64,000 bases of DNA, taken from Pseudomonas oryzihabitans NBRC 102199. Lineage in GTDB: Bacteria > Pseudomonadota > Gammaproteobacteria > Pseudomonadales > Pseudomonadaceae. The stretch spans positions 682,001 to 746,000 of the forward strand of contig NZ_BBIT01000005.1 in the NCBI RefSeq assembly GCF_000730625.1, in the 5' to 3' direction. Each line of letters begins with the position of its first letter. Positions within the stretch are counted from its first letter, which is position 1. Shown here piece by piece: positions 7,877 to 16,994 of the stretch. The notes under the pieces were generated by a model. The model did no database searches. It had not been told where the DNA came from and worked only from the letters and a program-made list of their open reading frames with translations. Position numbers and translations under genes: made by a program.

Positions 7877-8941
7877 TTATTCCAGCGGCAGGAAGATGCT
7901 GAAGGCGGTGTGGCCAGGATGGCTTTCACACTCGATCAGCCCCTGGTGCTGGGTGATGATGTTCTGGGTGATGGCGAGCCCGAGGCCGGTGCCGTCGGGG
8001 CGACCGCTGACCATGGGATAGAAGATGGTTTCCTGCAGGTCCTGGGGGATGCCCGGACCGTTGTCGGTGATCTCCACCTTGCACACCAGGCGATGGCGGT
8101 GGTGGCCGATGGTGAACTGGCGCAGGGTGCGGGTTCTCAGGGTGACCCGGCCCAGGCGCAATTCGTTCTGCTGGGAGATGGCCTGCATGGCGTTGCGCAC
8201 GATGTTGAGCACCGCCTGGATCATCTGCTCGCGGTCGATCATCAGGTCGGGAATGCTCGGGTCGTAGTCGCGCACCAGGTTGATCAGCCCCTGGCTTTCC
8301 GCTTCCACCAGGCTGCAGACGCGTTCGAGCACCTCGTGCACGTTGGTGATGGCCAGCTTAGGCAGCTTGTTGGAGCCGAGCATGCGATCGACCAGATTCC
8401 GCAGTCGGTCGGCTTCCTCGATGATGACGTTGGTGTAGTCCTTGAGCGCCTCTTCCGGCAGCTCGCGGGCCAGCAGCTGGGCCGCGCCACGGATGCCGCC
8501 GAGGGGATTCTTGATCTCGTGGGCCAGGCCGCGCACCAGCAGCTTGGTGGTCTCCTGCTTGGAGAGCTGGGCCTCTTCCTTGGTGATGCGCAGCAGCCGG
8601 TCACGGGGATGGACTTCCAGCAGCAGCAGGGTGTTGTGGCGATCCAGGATCGGGGTCACCGCATAGTCCACCGTGAGGCTGTTGCCCGAGGTGGAGATCA
8701 GCAGCGCCTCGCGCTTCGTGAAGGGGTGGGCATGGTCCACCGCCTGGCGCAGCGCCTGCAGGGCCTCGGGCGATTCGGTGAACAGCTCGCTGATGAACTG
8801 GCCATGGCTGCGCTGGCCGCTGATGGCCAGCAGCATCTCGGCCGCCGGATTCATGTACTCCAGACGCAACTCCGCATCCAGCAGGATGACTGCGGTGGTG
8901 AGGTTGTCGAGCAGGAGTCGGTGGATGACGTCGGTAGGCAT
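7877..8941 (-). CDS. ntrB: Nitrogen regulation sensor histidine kinase NtrB
   Basis: Begins MPTDVIHRLLLDNLTTAVILL, the usual NtrB N-terminus, so the ATG at 8941 was chosen over a codon 17 residues upstream that would fall in the promoter. The protein has 354 residues: an N-terminal PAS sensor (EYMNPAAEMLLAISGQR), the phospho-acceptor histidine in GLAHEIKNPLGGIRGA, the N box of the ATPase (LNIVRNAMQAI), and G boxes (DNGPGIP, GTGLGLAI). It phosphorylates or dephosphorylates NtrC under control of PII. A sigma-54 promoter sits 35 bp upstream, so autoregulation by NtrC is expected. Confidence 0.96.
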   Translation of the reverse strand: MPTDVIHRLLLDNLTTAVILLDAELRLEYMNPAAEMLLAISGQRSHGQFISELFTESPEALQALRQAVDHAHPFTKREALLISTSGNSLTVDYAVTPILDRHNTLLLLEVHPRDRLLRITKEEAQLSKQETTKLLVRGLAHEIKNPLGGIRGAAQLLARELPEEALKDYTNVIIEEADRLRNLVDRMLGSNKLPKLAITNVHEVLERVCSLVEAESQGLINLVRDYDPSIPDLMIDREQMIQAVLNIVRNAMQAISQQNELRLGRVTLRTRTLRQFTIGHHRHRLVCKVEITDNGPGIPQDLQETIFYPMVSGRPDGTGLGLAITQNIITQHQGLIECESHPGHTAFSIFLPLE

Positions 8942-8975
8942 GAGGGGCCACAGCGCTATAGGGACGATAGGAAAA

Positions 8976-8991
8976 TGCAAGAAGCAAACCA
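8976..8991 (-). promoter_or_regulatory. Sigma-54 promoter of ntrBC
   Basis: Minus-strand TGGTTTGCTTCTTGCA: GG and GC are separated by exactly 10 nt and the -12 box TTGCA is perfect; the -24 box is TGGTTT rather than TGGCAC. It ends 35 nt before the ntrB start codon, a normal distance. Confidence 0.65.
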
Positions 8992-9093
8992 AGACGCCCC
9001 GAGTTAGGGCAGATGGCTGAAACGTGCACTAACAGCCGCCGCACGCCGGACGGAGCTGCACAGGATTTGTATCAAGATGGTGCACAGTCAAAA

Positions 9094-9114
9094 AGCGCAC
9101 CAAAAAGGTGCGCT
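9094..9114 (-). terminator. Palindrome acting as terminator of the DUF4124 unit and probable NtrC site for ntrBC
   Basis: AGCGCACC-AAAAA-GGTGCGCT is a perfect 8-bp inverted repeat with a 5-nt loop. On the minus strand it runs into CTTTTTG, giving an intrinsic terminator that overlaps the stop codon of the upstream gene. The core GCACC-N5-GGTGC also equals the NtrC consensus and is centred about 120 bp upstream of the ntrBC sigma-54 promoter. The double role is inference. Confidence 0.65.
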
Positions 9115-9751
9115 ATAGGAAGGGTAGCCAGGATTTCTTGGCTTCGGGCGGTTTCATGTCCAGCGGGCATTCCGGCCGCTTGCCCCAGTCCTTGTCGCTG
9201 CAGGGATGGGCGCGGCGCTTCTGCTCCAGGGAGGGGCGCCGCAGATGGAAGGGCTGCGCCGGCGTCCGCTCCAGTACGTTGCCATCGGCGGCGAGGATCT
9301 CCGCCACCAGGCTGTGGGTGCCGCGGTCCAGGCCGCCCAGGGGAAACACCGGACTGCGTCCGGCGCCGGCTTCCCGGTCGTCCAGCAGCAGGCGGTAGCT
9401 GTGACCCGGCTGCAATTCCGGCTCGCTGACCAGGCTGACGATGAGCTGCCCTTCCTGGTCGATCACCGTGGCATCGGGCTCAGGCACCAGGATGCGCAGC
9501 ATCTGGTAGCGGAAGGGCGCCGCCTTGGGCGTCCTGGCCACCGGCGCGGCGGGAGTCGGACTCAGCTTGCGGGTCGGCTGGCCCTGCTGATTGAGGTTGT
9601 TGGGCACCGTGATCGGCACCTGGGTCGCCTTGACGCCCTTGGGCGGCTGGTCGGTGTAGACCCGATTGCCTTCCTTGTCGACATAGCTGTAGACCGCTGC
9701 CTGGGCGGGGAGCAGCAGGCAGAGCAGCAGCAGGGTCAGGAGCGCGCGCAT
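9113..9751 (-). CDS. DUF4124-domain exported protein (second of a pair)
   Basis: A 212-residue protein with an N-terminal signal peptide (MRALLTLLLLCLLLPAQAA). The DUF4124 motif follows at once: VYSYVDKEGNRVYTDQPP, a short domain common in exported proteobacterial proteins of unknown role. A proline- and threonine-rich linker leads to a predicted beta-rich domain (about 95-170) and a basic tail. Its start codon overlaps the stop of the preceding paralogue (TGATG), so the two are translationally coupled. The pair lies between glnA and ntrBC, as in other Pseudomonas. No biochemical function is established. Confidence 0.85.
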   Translation of the reverse strand: MRALLTLLLLCLLLPAQAAVYSYVDKEGNRVYTDQPPKGVKATQVPITVPNNLNQQGQPTRKLSPTPAAPVARTPKAAPFRYQMLRILVPEPDATVIDQEGQLIVSLVSEPELQPGHSYRLLLDDREAGAGRSPVFPLGGLDRGTHSLVAEILAADGNVLERTPAQPFHLRRPSLEQKRRAHPCSDKDWGKRPECPLDMKPPEAKKSWLPFL

Positions 9752-10269
9752 CAGCGGGCCGGGCTGTTGACGCTGATGCGCTGCACGGTCACGGTCTTCT
9801 CGGCACTGGTCTGGACCACCTCGCCGTTGCCGGACAGCACCTGGGCCGCGAAACGGTGCTCGCCGCGATCCAGGTTGGCCACGCCGAAGCGGGTGCTCTG
9901 GCCGGGGCTGCCGTAGGGGGCGCCGTCCACCAGCAATTGCAGCGACTGCCCCGCACCCAGGGCCGGTTCCAGGGATACGCCCACCGAGAAGGTGCCGTTG
10001 TTGGCGCGGATGGCCTCATCGTCGGGCACGTTGACCTCCAGGCGGCTGAAGGCCGGGCCGGCGGGCGTCGCCGCCGCAGGCGCACTGGGGATGGGCAGCG
10101 CCGGCCGTGGATTGTCCACGGTATTGGTGGGTGCCACCTGCACCGGCTTGGCATTGGCCGAGGGCTGGTCGCTGAACACCGTGTTGCCTTCGGCATCCAC
10201 CGACTTGTAGATCGCGGCCTGGGCGGAGCAGGCGAGGCAGAGCAGACAGCAGGCAAGCAGGCGAGGCAT
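9751..10269 (-). CDS. DUF4124-domain exported protein (first of a pair)
   Basis: A 172-residue paralogue of the next gene. It has the signal peptide MPRLLACCLLCLACSAQAA, then the DUF4124 motif IYKSVDAEGNTVFSDQPS, an alanine/proline linker, and a C-terminal beta-rich domain with the phrase LDRGEHRFAAQVL that is closely echoed in its neighbour. Domain order and the shared phrases indicate tandem duplication. It likely acts in the periplasm. A glnA terminator lies upstream, so it should have its own promoter, which I could not locate. Function unknown. Confidence 0.85.
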   Translation of the reverse strand: MPRLLACCLLCLACSAQAAIYKSVDAEGNTVFSDQPSANAKPVQVAPTNTVDNPRPALPIPSAPAAATPAGPAFSRLEVNVPDDEAIRANNGTFSVGVSLEPALGAGQSLQLLVDGAPYGSPGQSTRFGVANLDRGEHRFAAQVLSGNGEVVQTSAEKTVTVQRISVNSPAR

Positions 10270-10380
10270 GGCGGAATCTCGGCCGGGCAGTGGAGATCAA
10301 GGGTAGCAGGCGCGCCCGGTGCACAGGTAGGCAACCTGGCCGCTGTGCCCGGGCGTCGGTCGCGGCGGTTTTCCCAGGGC

Positions 10381-10408
10381 AAAAGAAAAGGCCTCCCGAA
10401 GGAGGCCT
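10381..10408 (-). terminator. Intrinsic terminator of glnA
   Basis: Stem AGGCCTCC / GGAGGCCT with loop CGAA (complementary-strand TTCG tetraloop). It is followed on the minus strand by TTTCTTTT, 22 bp after the glnA stop codon. Confidence 0.85.
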
Positions 10409-10429
10409 CTTTACCTTACTGCAGCGGGA

Positions 10430-11836
10430 TCAGACGCTGTAGTACAGGTCGTATTCCAGCGGGTGCACGAAGGTACGCACCTTGATCTCTTCCTCGGACT
10501 TCAGCTCGATGTAGGCATCGATGAACTCGTCGGTGAAGACGCCGCCCTTGGTCAGGAACGCGCGACCGGCGTCCAGGGCTTCCAGGGCTTCCTTCAGGCT
10601 GCCGCAGACCTGCGGGATCTTCTTGCCTTCTTCCGGCGGCAGATCGTACAGGTTCTTGTCGGCGGCATCGCCGGGGTGGATCTTGTTCTGGATACCGTCC
10701 AGGCCGGCCATCAGCAGGGCAGCGAAGCACAGGTAGGGGTTGGCAGCCGGATCCGGGAAGCGGGCCTCGATGCGGCGGGCTTTCGGGCTCGACACATAGG
10801 GGATACGGATGGAGGCGGAGCGGTTACGGGCCGAGTAGGCCAGCATGACCGGGGCTTCGAAGCCGGGCACCAGACGCTTGTAGCTGTTGGTGGACGGGTT
10901 GGTGAAGCCGTTCAGCGCCTTGCCGTGCTTGATGATGCCGCCGATGAAGTACAGGGCGGTATCGGACAGGCCGGCATAGCCTTCGCCGGCGAAGGTGTTC
11001 TTGCCATCCTTGGAGATGGACATGTGCACGTGCATGCCGGAGCCGTTGTCGCCGTACAGAGGCTTGGGCATGAAGGTGGCGGTCTTGCCGTAGGCATCGG
11101 CCACGTTGTGCACGACGTACTTCAGGGTCTGGGTCTCGTCGGCCTTCTTGACCAGGGTGTTGAACTGCACACCGATCTCGTTCTGGCCAGCGGTCGCCAC
11201 TTCGTGGTGGTGGACTTCCACGACCAGGCCCATTTCTTCCAGGGCGTTGCACATGGCTGTACGGATTTCGTGGTCGTGATCGACCGGCGGTACCGGGAAG
11301 TAGCCGCCCTTGACGTCCGGACGGTGGCCCTTGTTGCCGGACTCGAAGTCGGCATCGGTGTTCCAGGAAGCCTGCTCGGAGAAGATCTTGAACATGGAGC
11401 CGGAGATGTCCGACTTGAACTTCACTTCGTCGAAGATGAAGAACTCGGGCTCCGGGCCGACGAACACGGTGTCGCCGATGCCGGTGGACTTCAGGTATTC
11501 CTCGGCAGCACGGGCGATACCGCGGGGGTCGCGCTCGTAGGGCTGCATGGTGGAGGGTTCGATGATGTCGCAGACCAGGATCAGGGTCGGCTCTTCGGTG
11601 AAGGGATCCAGAACGGCGGTGCTGTCGTCGGGCAGCAGGATCATGTCGGAGGCTTCGATGCCTTTCCAGCCGGCGATGGAGGAGCCGTCGAACATCTTGC
11701 CGTGGGCGAAGAAGTCTTCGTCCAGCGCGTCACGCGCCGGCATGGTGACGTGTTGCTGCTTGCCTTTGGTGTCGGTGAAGCGCAGGTCTACCCACTTCAC
11801 GTCGTTTTCTTTGATCAGTTGAACAGCCTTCGACAT
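10430..11836 (-). CDS. glnA: Glutamine synthetase, type I
   Basis: A 468-residue GSI-beta enzyme making glutamine from glutamate, ammonia and ATP as a dodecamer. The N-terminal beta-grasp region has [11 protein letters not shown]. The ATP/glutamate site follows, with [10 protein letters not shown], and the adenylylation tyrosine occurs in the conserved [10 protein letters not shown] near residue 398, so GlnE control is expected. GGAGG lies at good spacing before the ATG. The upstream region carries a sigma-54 promoter and two NtrC-type sites. Length and motifs are standard. Confidence 0.98.
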   Translation of the reverse strand: MSKAVQLIKENDVKWVDLRFTDTKGKQQHVTMPARDALDEDFFAHGKMFDGSSIAGWKGIEASDMILLPDDSTAVLDPFTEEPTLILVCDIIEPSTMQPYERDPRGIARAAEEYLKSTGIGDTVFVGPEPEFFIFDEVKFKSDISGSMFKIFSEQASWNTDADFESGNKGHRPDVKGGYFPVPPVDHDHEIRTAMCNALEEMGLVVEVHHHEVATAGQNEIGVQFNTLVKKADETQTLKYVVHNVADAYGKTATFMPKPLYGDNGSGMHVHMSISKDGKNTFAGEGYAGLSDTALYFIGGIIKHGKALNGFTNPSTNSYKRLVPGFEAPVMLAYSARNRSASIRIPYVSSPKARRIEARFPDPAANPYLCFAALLMAGLDGIQNKIHPGDAADKNLYDLPPEEGKKIPQVCGSLKEALEALDAGRAFLTKGGVFTDEFIDAYIELKSEEEIKVRTFVHPLEYDLYYSV

Positions 11837-11988
11837 GGTTTCCTCCAGAGGAATTTCGGCCGGGAGCGGTTGGCGGTACTCCCGGTATCAGCTGTGCCCT
11901 TGAGGGGCGCTCCCGTACTGCCTGGTCAGCGACCGGCGTTCCACGAAAAGCGCCCTATGCTGGCCCAGGGGCGGCTGCCTCACAAGAG

Positions 11989-12004
11989 AGCAAGTTGTAT
12001 GCCA
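11989..12004 (-). promoter_or_regulatory. Sigma-54 promoter of glnA
   Basis: Minus-strand TGGCATACAACTTGCT: GG and GC are exactly 10 nt apart and all conserved positions of TGGCAY-N5-TTGCW are present. It lies about 150 bp before the glnA start, giving a long leader. Confidence 0.85.
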
Positions 12005-12077
12005 GTGCCCCTAAATGGGCTGGAGGGCCGTCCTGGCGCCTGTCGTGCCGTTTTCAGGTCAATGGAGGCCGTATTCA

Positions 12078-12094
12078 GGCACGAATTTGGTGCG
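12078..12094 (-). promoter_or_regulatory. NtrC binding site (promoter-proximal)
   Basis: GGCACGAATTTGGTGCG matches the GCAC-N6-GGTGC layout of the enterobacterial glnA enhancer. It is centred about 90 bp upstream of the glnA sigma-54 promoter. Confidence 0.75.
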
Positions 12095-12108
12095 CTTAAT
12101 TCGGCGGA

Positions 12109-12125
12109 TGCACCTTAATGGCGCA
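12109..12125 (-). promoter_or_regulatory. NtrC binding site (promoter-distal)
   Basis: TGCACCTTAATGGCGCA differs from the perfect dyad TGCACC-N5-GGTGCA at one position. Its centre is 31 bp from that of the proximal site, three helical turns, the spacing expected for cooperative NtrC dimers. Confidence 0.78.
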
Positions 12126-12221
12126 TTGGGTGATTTTGTCGGGCGAATTCGAGTGCCGGGTGGTTTTCAGGTATCATATTCGCCCTTTTCTTTCGCGTTG
12201 CCCGCCTCCCGTTTCCCGCTC

Positions 12222-13676
12222 ATGAAGCTCATCATCAAGGTCTTTCCGGAAATCACCATCAAGAGTCGCCCGGTGCGCAAGAATTTCATTCGCCAGCTGG
12301 TGAAGAACATTCGTGTCGTGCTGCGCGATCTGGATCCGGATGTCCGCGTGGAAGGGGTGTGGGACAACATCACCCTGGAGACCGCGCTCGACGAGCCGCG
12401 GCTGCTGGCGGAAATGAAGCAGCGCCTGGCCTGCACCCCGGGCATCGGCCAGTTCCTCGAGGTGCACGAGTATCCGCTGGGCGATTTCGATTCGATTCTC
12501 GAGTTGTGCGTACGCCACTTCGGCGAGCGCGTGCGCGGCAAGGTGTTCTCGGTGCGCTGCAAGCGCGCCGGCCGCCATGACTTCTCCTCGATGGATGTGG
12601 AGCGCCATGTCGGTGGTGGCCTGCGCGAACGCTGCGGCGGCGCCGGCATCGCCCTGAAGAATCCCGAGGTGAACGTTCGCCTGGAGATCCGCGACCAGCA
12701 GCTGTTCATCATCGACGAGCACCACGAAGGGCTGGGCGGCTATCCGCTCGGCGCGCTGGAACAGGTGCTGGTGCTGATGTCCGGGGGATTCGACTCCACC
12801 GTGGCCGCCTACCAGATGATGAGACGCGGCATGGTCAGCCATTTCTGCTTCTTCAATCTCGGCGGGCGCGCCCACGAGCTGGGCGTGATGGAAGTGGCCC
12901 ACTATCTCTGGGAGAAGTACGGGCGTTCCCAGCGCGTGCTGTTCATCAGCGTGCCCTTCGAGGAAGTGGTGGGGCAGATCCTCACCCAGTGCGACGACAG
13001 CCACATGGGGGTCATCCTCAAGCGCATGATGCTGCGCGCGGCCAGTCGCATCGCCGAACAGCTGCAGATCGAGGCGCTGGTGACCGGCGAAGCCGTCTCC
13101 CAGGTCTCCAGCCAGACCCTGACCAACCTGGCGGTGATCGACAAGGCCACCGATACCCTGGTGCTACGCCCGCTGCTGGCCAGCCACAAGCAGGACATCA
13201 TCGATACCGCCCAGCGCATCGGCACCGCCGACTTCGCCAAGCACATGCCCGAATACTGCGGCATCATCTCGGTGAATCCCACCACCAAGGCCAAGGCCCT
13301 GCGGGTGGACCACGAGGAAGGCAAGTTCGACCTGGCGGTGCTCGACGCCGCCCTGGAACGTGCGCGCTTCATCACCGTCGACAAGGTGATCGAAGAGCTG
13401 GGCAAGGACGTGCAGGTCGAAGAGCTGGCACAGCCCTTGCCAGGTCAGATCGTGGTGGACATCCGCCATCCCGATGCCCAGGAAGACCAGCCGCTGGAGC
13501 TGCCCGGCATCGAGGTGCAGGCCATGCCGTTCTTCGCGCTGAACAGCCGTTTCAAGGAACTGGACGAGAATCGCCAGTACCTACTCTATTGCGACCGCGG
13601 GGTGATGAGCCGGCTGCACGCCCATCACCTGCTCACCGAAGGGCACGCCAATGTGCGCGTTTATCGTCCGGCCTAA
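12222..13676 (+). CDS. thiI: tRNA 4-thiouridine synthase / thiamine sulfur-transfer protein ThiI
   Basis: A 484-residue protein beginning [15 protein letters not shown], as in other ThiI; the ATG at 12222 is chosen because in-frame codons upstream run through the glnA control region. Domains: N-terminal ferredoxin-like and THUMP (about 1-165), the PP-loop adenylyltransferase with SGGFDST (about 190), and a C-terminal rhodanese domain with the persulfide cysteine in [10 protein letters not shown]. The long form with rhodanese is the gammaproteobacterial type. It makes s4U8 in tRNA and supplies sulfur for the thiazole of thiamine. Divergent from glnA, sharing the control region. Confidence 0.95.
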   Translation: MKLIIKVFPEITIKSRPVRKNFIRQLVKNIRVVLRDLDPDVRVEGVWDNITLETALDEPRLLAEMKQRLACTPGIGQFLEVHEYPLGDFDSILELCVRHFGERVRGKVFSVRCKRAGRHDFSSMDVERHVGGGLRERCGGAGIALKNPEVNVRLEIRDQQLFIIDEHHEGLGGYPLGALEQVLVLMSGGFDSTVAAYQMMRRGMVSHFCFFNLGGRAHELGVMEVAHYLWEKYGRSQRVLFISVPFEEVVGQILTQCDDSHMGVILKRMMLRAASRIAEQLQIEALVTGEAVSQVSSQTLTNLAVIDKATDTLVLRPLLASHKQDIIDTAQRIGTADFAKHMPEYCGIISVNPTTKAKALRVDHEEGKFDLAVLDAALERARFITVDKVIEELGKDVQVEELAQPLPGQIVVDIRHPDAQEDQPLELPGIEVQAMPFFALNSRFKELDENRQYLLYCDRGVMSRLHAHHLLTEGHANVRVYRPA

Positions 13677-13833
13677 GCAGCCGGGCCTGCTGGGTGGCAG
13701 TATCCGCCACCGCCCTCCCGACCTCTTCTAGCCCTCCGGCCACGTACCGGTCGGCCGCGTTTCGCGCCTTTGCAATCTCCGGCTGTCAGCCTGCTGGCTG
13801 AAGCTCCTTCATTTCTATACCGAGAACACCACT

Positions 13834-15651
13834 GTGATCGAGAATCTACGCAACATCGCCATCATCGCGCACGTCGACCATGGCAAGACCACCCTCGTCG
13901 ACAAGCTGCTGCGCCTGTCCGGCACCCTGGACCGCAAAGAAGCGGAAAACGAGCGGGTGATGGACAGCAACGACCAGGAAAAGGAACGCGGCATCACCAT
14001 CCTGGCCAAGAACACCGCGCTGAAGTGGAAGGACTACAACATCAACATCGTCGACACCCCCGGCCACGCCGACTTCGGTGGCGAGGTGGAGCGCGTGATG
14101 TCCATGGTCGACTCCGTGCTGCTGGTGGTCGACGCCCAGGACGGCCCCATGCCGCAGACCCGCTTCGTGACCCAGAAGGCGTTCAAGGCCGGTCTGCGTC
14201 CGATCGTGGTGGTCAACAAGATCGACCGTCCCGGCGCGCGTCCGGACTGGGTCATCGACCAGATCTTCGACCTGTTCGACAACCTCGGCGCCACCGATGA
14301 GCAGCTGGACTTCCCGATCGTCTACGCCAGCGCCCTGAACGGCATCGCCGGTCTGGACCACGAGAAGATGGACGACAACATGGATGCCCTGTTCCAGGCC
14401 ATCGTCGACCACGTACCGGCTCCCCAGGTCGATCTGGACGGTCCCTTCCAGATGCAGATTTCCCAGCTGGACTACAACAGCTTCCTCGGCGTGATCGGCA
14501 TCGGCCGTATCGCCCGTGGCCGCATCAAGGCCAACACCCCGGTGGTGGCCATCAGCGACGACGGCAGCAAGCGCAACGGTCGTATCCTCAAGATCATGGG
14601 CCACTCCGGCCTGCAGCGCGTGGAAGTGGCCGAAGCCGAAGCCGGCGACATCGTCTGCGTCTCGGGCATGGACGAGCTGTTCATCTCCGACACCCTGTGC
14701 GATCCGCAGAACGTCGAAGCCCGCCCGCCGCTGACCGTCGACCAGCCCACCGTGAGCATGACCTTCCAGGTCAACGACTCGCCGTTCGCCGGTCGTGAAG
14801 GCAAGTTCGTCACCAGCCGCAACATCAAAGACCGTCTGGACAAGGAACTGCTGCACAACGTGGCCCTGCGCGTCGAGCCGGGCGAGTCCGCCGAGAAGTT
14901 CAAGGTCTCCGGGCGTGGCGAGCTGCACCTGTCGGTACTGATCGAGAACATGCGCCGCGAAGGCTTCGAGATGGCCGTGGGCCGTCCGGAAGTGGTGATC
15001 ATCGAGAAGGACGGCGAGAAGCAGGAGCCCTACGAGAACGTCACCATCGACATCGAAGAGCAGCACCAGGGCTCGGTGATGGAGCAGATGGGTCTGCGCA
15101 AGGGCGATCTGACCAACATGATCCCCGACGGCAAGGGCCGTATCCGCCTGGAATACACCATCCCGGCGCGTGGCCTGATCGGCTTCCGCAACAACTTCCT
15201 GACCCTGACCTCGGGCAGCGGCATCCTGACCTCGACCTTCAGCCACTACGGCCCGATCAAGGCCGGCGAAGTGAGCAACCGTCAGAACGGCGTGCTGGTG
15301 TCCATGGCCACCGGTACCGCCCTGACCTACTCGCTGGAAACCCTGCAGAGCCGCGGCAAGCTGTTCCTGGCTCCGGGCGACGAGATCTACGAAGGCCAGC
15401 TGTGCGGCATCAACAGCCGTGACAACGACCTGGTGCTCAACCCCACCAAGGGCAAGAAGCTGGACAACATGCGCGCCTCGGGCAAGGACGAAGTCATCGC
15501 CCTGGTGCCGCCGATCAAGTTCACCCTCGAACAGGCGCTGGAATTCATCGCCGACGACGAGCTGGTGGAAGTGACGCCCAAGTCCATCCGTCTGCGCAAG
15601 AAGTTCCTGAACGAAAACGACCGCAAGCGCTTCGAGCGTTCCAAGGTCTGA
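13834..15651 (+). CDS. typA: Ribosome-binding GTPase TypA/BipA
   Basis: A 605-residue translational GTPase starting at a GTG ([21 protein letters not shown]). It has the G1 motif HVDHGKTT, G2 ERGITI, G3 [11 protein letters not shown] and G4 [10 protein letters not shown], followed by a beta-barrel domain II, EF-G-like domains III and V, and the TypA-specific C-terminal domain. It acts in 50S assembly and stress or cold adaptation. The ribosome site before the GTG is weak (GAGAACACCACT). It lies 157 bp downstream of thiI and ends at a strong terminator. Long antisense frames here are codon-usage shadows. Confidence 0.97.
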   Translation: MIENLRNIAIIAHVDHGKTTLVDKLLRLSGTLDRKEAENERVMDSNDQEKERGITILAKNTALKWKDYNINIVDTPGHADFGGEVERVMSMVDSVLLVVDAQDGPMPQTRFVTQKAFKAGLRPIVVVNKIDRPGARPDWVIDQIFDLFDNLGATDEQLDFPIVYASALNGIAGLDHEKMDDNMDALFQAIVDHVPAPQVDLDGPFQMQISQLDYNSFLGVIGIGRIARGRIKANTPVVAISDDGSKRNGRILKIMGHSGLQRVEVAEAEAGDIVCVSGMDELFISDTLCDPQNVEARPPLTVDQPTVSMTFQVNDSPFAGREGKFVTSRNIKDRLDKELLHNVALRVEPGESAEKFKVSGRGELHLSVLIENMRREGFEMAVGRPEVVIIEKDGEKQEPYENVTIDIEEQHQGSVMEQMGLRKGDLTNMIPDGKGRIRLEYTIPARGLIGFRNNFLTLTSGSGILTSTFSHYGPIKAGEVSNRQNGVLVSMATGTALTYSLETLQSRGKLFLAPGDEIYEGQLCGINSRDNDLVLNPTKGKKLDNMRASGKDEVIALVPPIKFTLEQALEFIADDELVEVTPKSIRLRKKFLNENDRKRFERSKV

Positions 15652-15671
15652 TCCCGTCCGGGTGATGCAGG

Positions 15672-15694
15672 AAAGCGCCTTCGGGCGCTTTTTT
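15672..15694 (+). terminator. Intrinsic terminator of typA
   Basis: Stem AAAGCGCC / GGCGCTTT with a TTCG tetraloop and a following T run, 20 bp after the typA stop codon. Confidence 0.9.
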
Positions 15695-15797
15695 GTTGCC
15701 GGTTTTTCAGAGCCTGCTACGCGCACGACTGGCGGCTCTGCTAGCGTTTATCCCACGGCCGCGCCATTCGGGACGGCCCCTTCTGCAGGATGCTGCC

Positions 15798-16187
15798 ATG
15801 CTCAAGACTACCCTCGCCGCCGCCCTGACCCTGAGCGGTCTCAGCGTTTTCGCCACGGCCCAGGCCGCCGGTTGCGGCACGCCGCGCAATGCCTTCGATA
15901 CCGTCTACTGCGCCAGCAACCTGTTCGCCCAGAGCGACAAGTCGCTGAACCAGACCTATGGCGAGTTGCGTAAGCAGCTGCCGGCCGATCAGCAGGCCGT
16001 GCTCAAACAGAGCCAGTTGGCCTGGATCAAGCAGCGCGACAGCCAGTGCGCCCGCGAGGAAGCCGATGGCTACTTCGTCAACCTGGATTGCGCCGTCAGC
16101 CTGACCGACAGCCGTCTGGAGGTGCTCAAGGAGCGCCTGCGCGAATGCGCCAGCACCGGTTGCGAGGCGGGCAAGCTGGGGCAGTGA
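15798..16187 (+). CDS. LprI/DUF1311-family exported protein
   Basis: A 129-residue protein starting at ATG 15798. Its signal peptide MLKTTLAAALTLSGLSVFATAQAA is followed by the LprI/DUF1311 pattern: CGTPRNAFDTVYCAS, then LNQTYGELRKQLP, then LKQSQLAWIKQRDSQC. Cysteines are spaced as in the disulfide-bonded family. Mycobacterial LprI inhibits lysozyme, but most proteobacterial members have no proven function. The protein lacks a lipobox, so it should be soluble in the periplasm. It is followed by a long repeat array rather than a partner gene. Confidence 0.82.
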   Translation: MLKTTLAAALTLSGLSVFATAQAAGCGTPRNAFDTVYCASNLFAQSDKSLNQTYGELRKQLPADQQAVLKQSQLAWIKQRDSQCAREEADGYFVNLDCAVSLTDSRLEVLKERLRECASTGCEAGKLGQ

Positions 16188-16216
16188 GGTAGCTGGCGGG
16201 ATAGGGGCGCGCCGTT

Positions 16217-16775
16217 CCCTCACCCCAACCCTCTCCCGGGGGGAGAGGGGGCTATCCGGAACGGGCGCTTGGCGTCATCGCTCCGGAGAAAATCGTAGCC
16301 TGGAAACCGGCGCAGCCTTTTCCACTGGGCTCGCTGCCAGGGCCCTCACCCCAACCCTCTCCCCAGGGGAGAGGGGGCCATCCGAGTGGGCGCTCGGTGT
16401 CATCGCTCCGGATGAAACCGTAGCCTGGAAAACGGCGCAGCCTTTTCCACTGGGCTCGCTGCCAGGGCCCTCACCCCAACACTCTCCCCTGGGGAGAGGG
16501 GGCTATTCGAACGGGCGCTCGGCGTCATCGCTCCGGAGAAAACCGTAGCGTGGAAAACGGCGCAGCCTTTTCCGCTGGGCTCGCTACCAGGACCCTCACC
16601 CCAACACTCTCCCCTGGGGAGAGGGGGCTATTCGAACGGGCGCTTGGCGTCATCGCTCCGGAGAAAATCGTAGCCTGGAAAACGGCGCAGCCTTTTCCAC
16701 TGGGCTCGCTGCCAGGGCCCTCACCCCAACCCTCTCCCCGGGGGAGAGGGGGCTATCCGAGCGGGCGATCAGCCT
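16217..16775. repeat. Tandem array: about 4.5 copies of a 125-bp unit
   Basis: The phrase CCCTCACCCCAAC recurs at 16217, 16343, 16468, 16593 and 16718, a period of 125-126 bp. Each unit has the hairpin CTCTCCC...GGGAGAG, a less conserved stretch around GGCGTCATCGCTCCGGA, and a GTAGC(G/C)TGGAAAACGGCGCAGCC segment ending CACTGGGCTCGCTGCC. Units differ by a few substitutions. No ORF crosses with a ribosome site. Confidence 0.92.
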
Positions 16776-16994
16776 CATCGTCCCGATGAGCGTCGCCACG
16801 GATTGACCAGCAGACTCGACAGTCATGGCAGGCCGCTCCGGTCGAATTGCCGACAGCCCTCTGACCTGCCGTTCAAGCCAAACAAATGTCTTCCAGGTTT
16901 TTGTTTACACCCAGATACAACGTCACAAAAACCGTCTAGCGTGGGGCCACACGCCCTGACGCGTGCCCCGATAACAACAATCAAGGATGCAGGC

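Noticed and set aside
6146-9007. 953-codon open frame antisense to ntrC and ntrB
   Set aside because: Runs opposite to two intact conserved genes; composition (Gly, Gln, His, Val-rich) is typical of antisense frames in high-GC DNA.
13846-15726. 626-codon open frame antisense to typA
   Set aside because: Antisense shadow of a highly conserved gene.
16217-16775. Possible CRISPR array
   Set aside because: The repeated unit is 125 bp with no unique spacers; the whole unit is conserved, so it is a tandem repeat.
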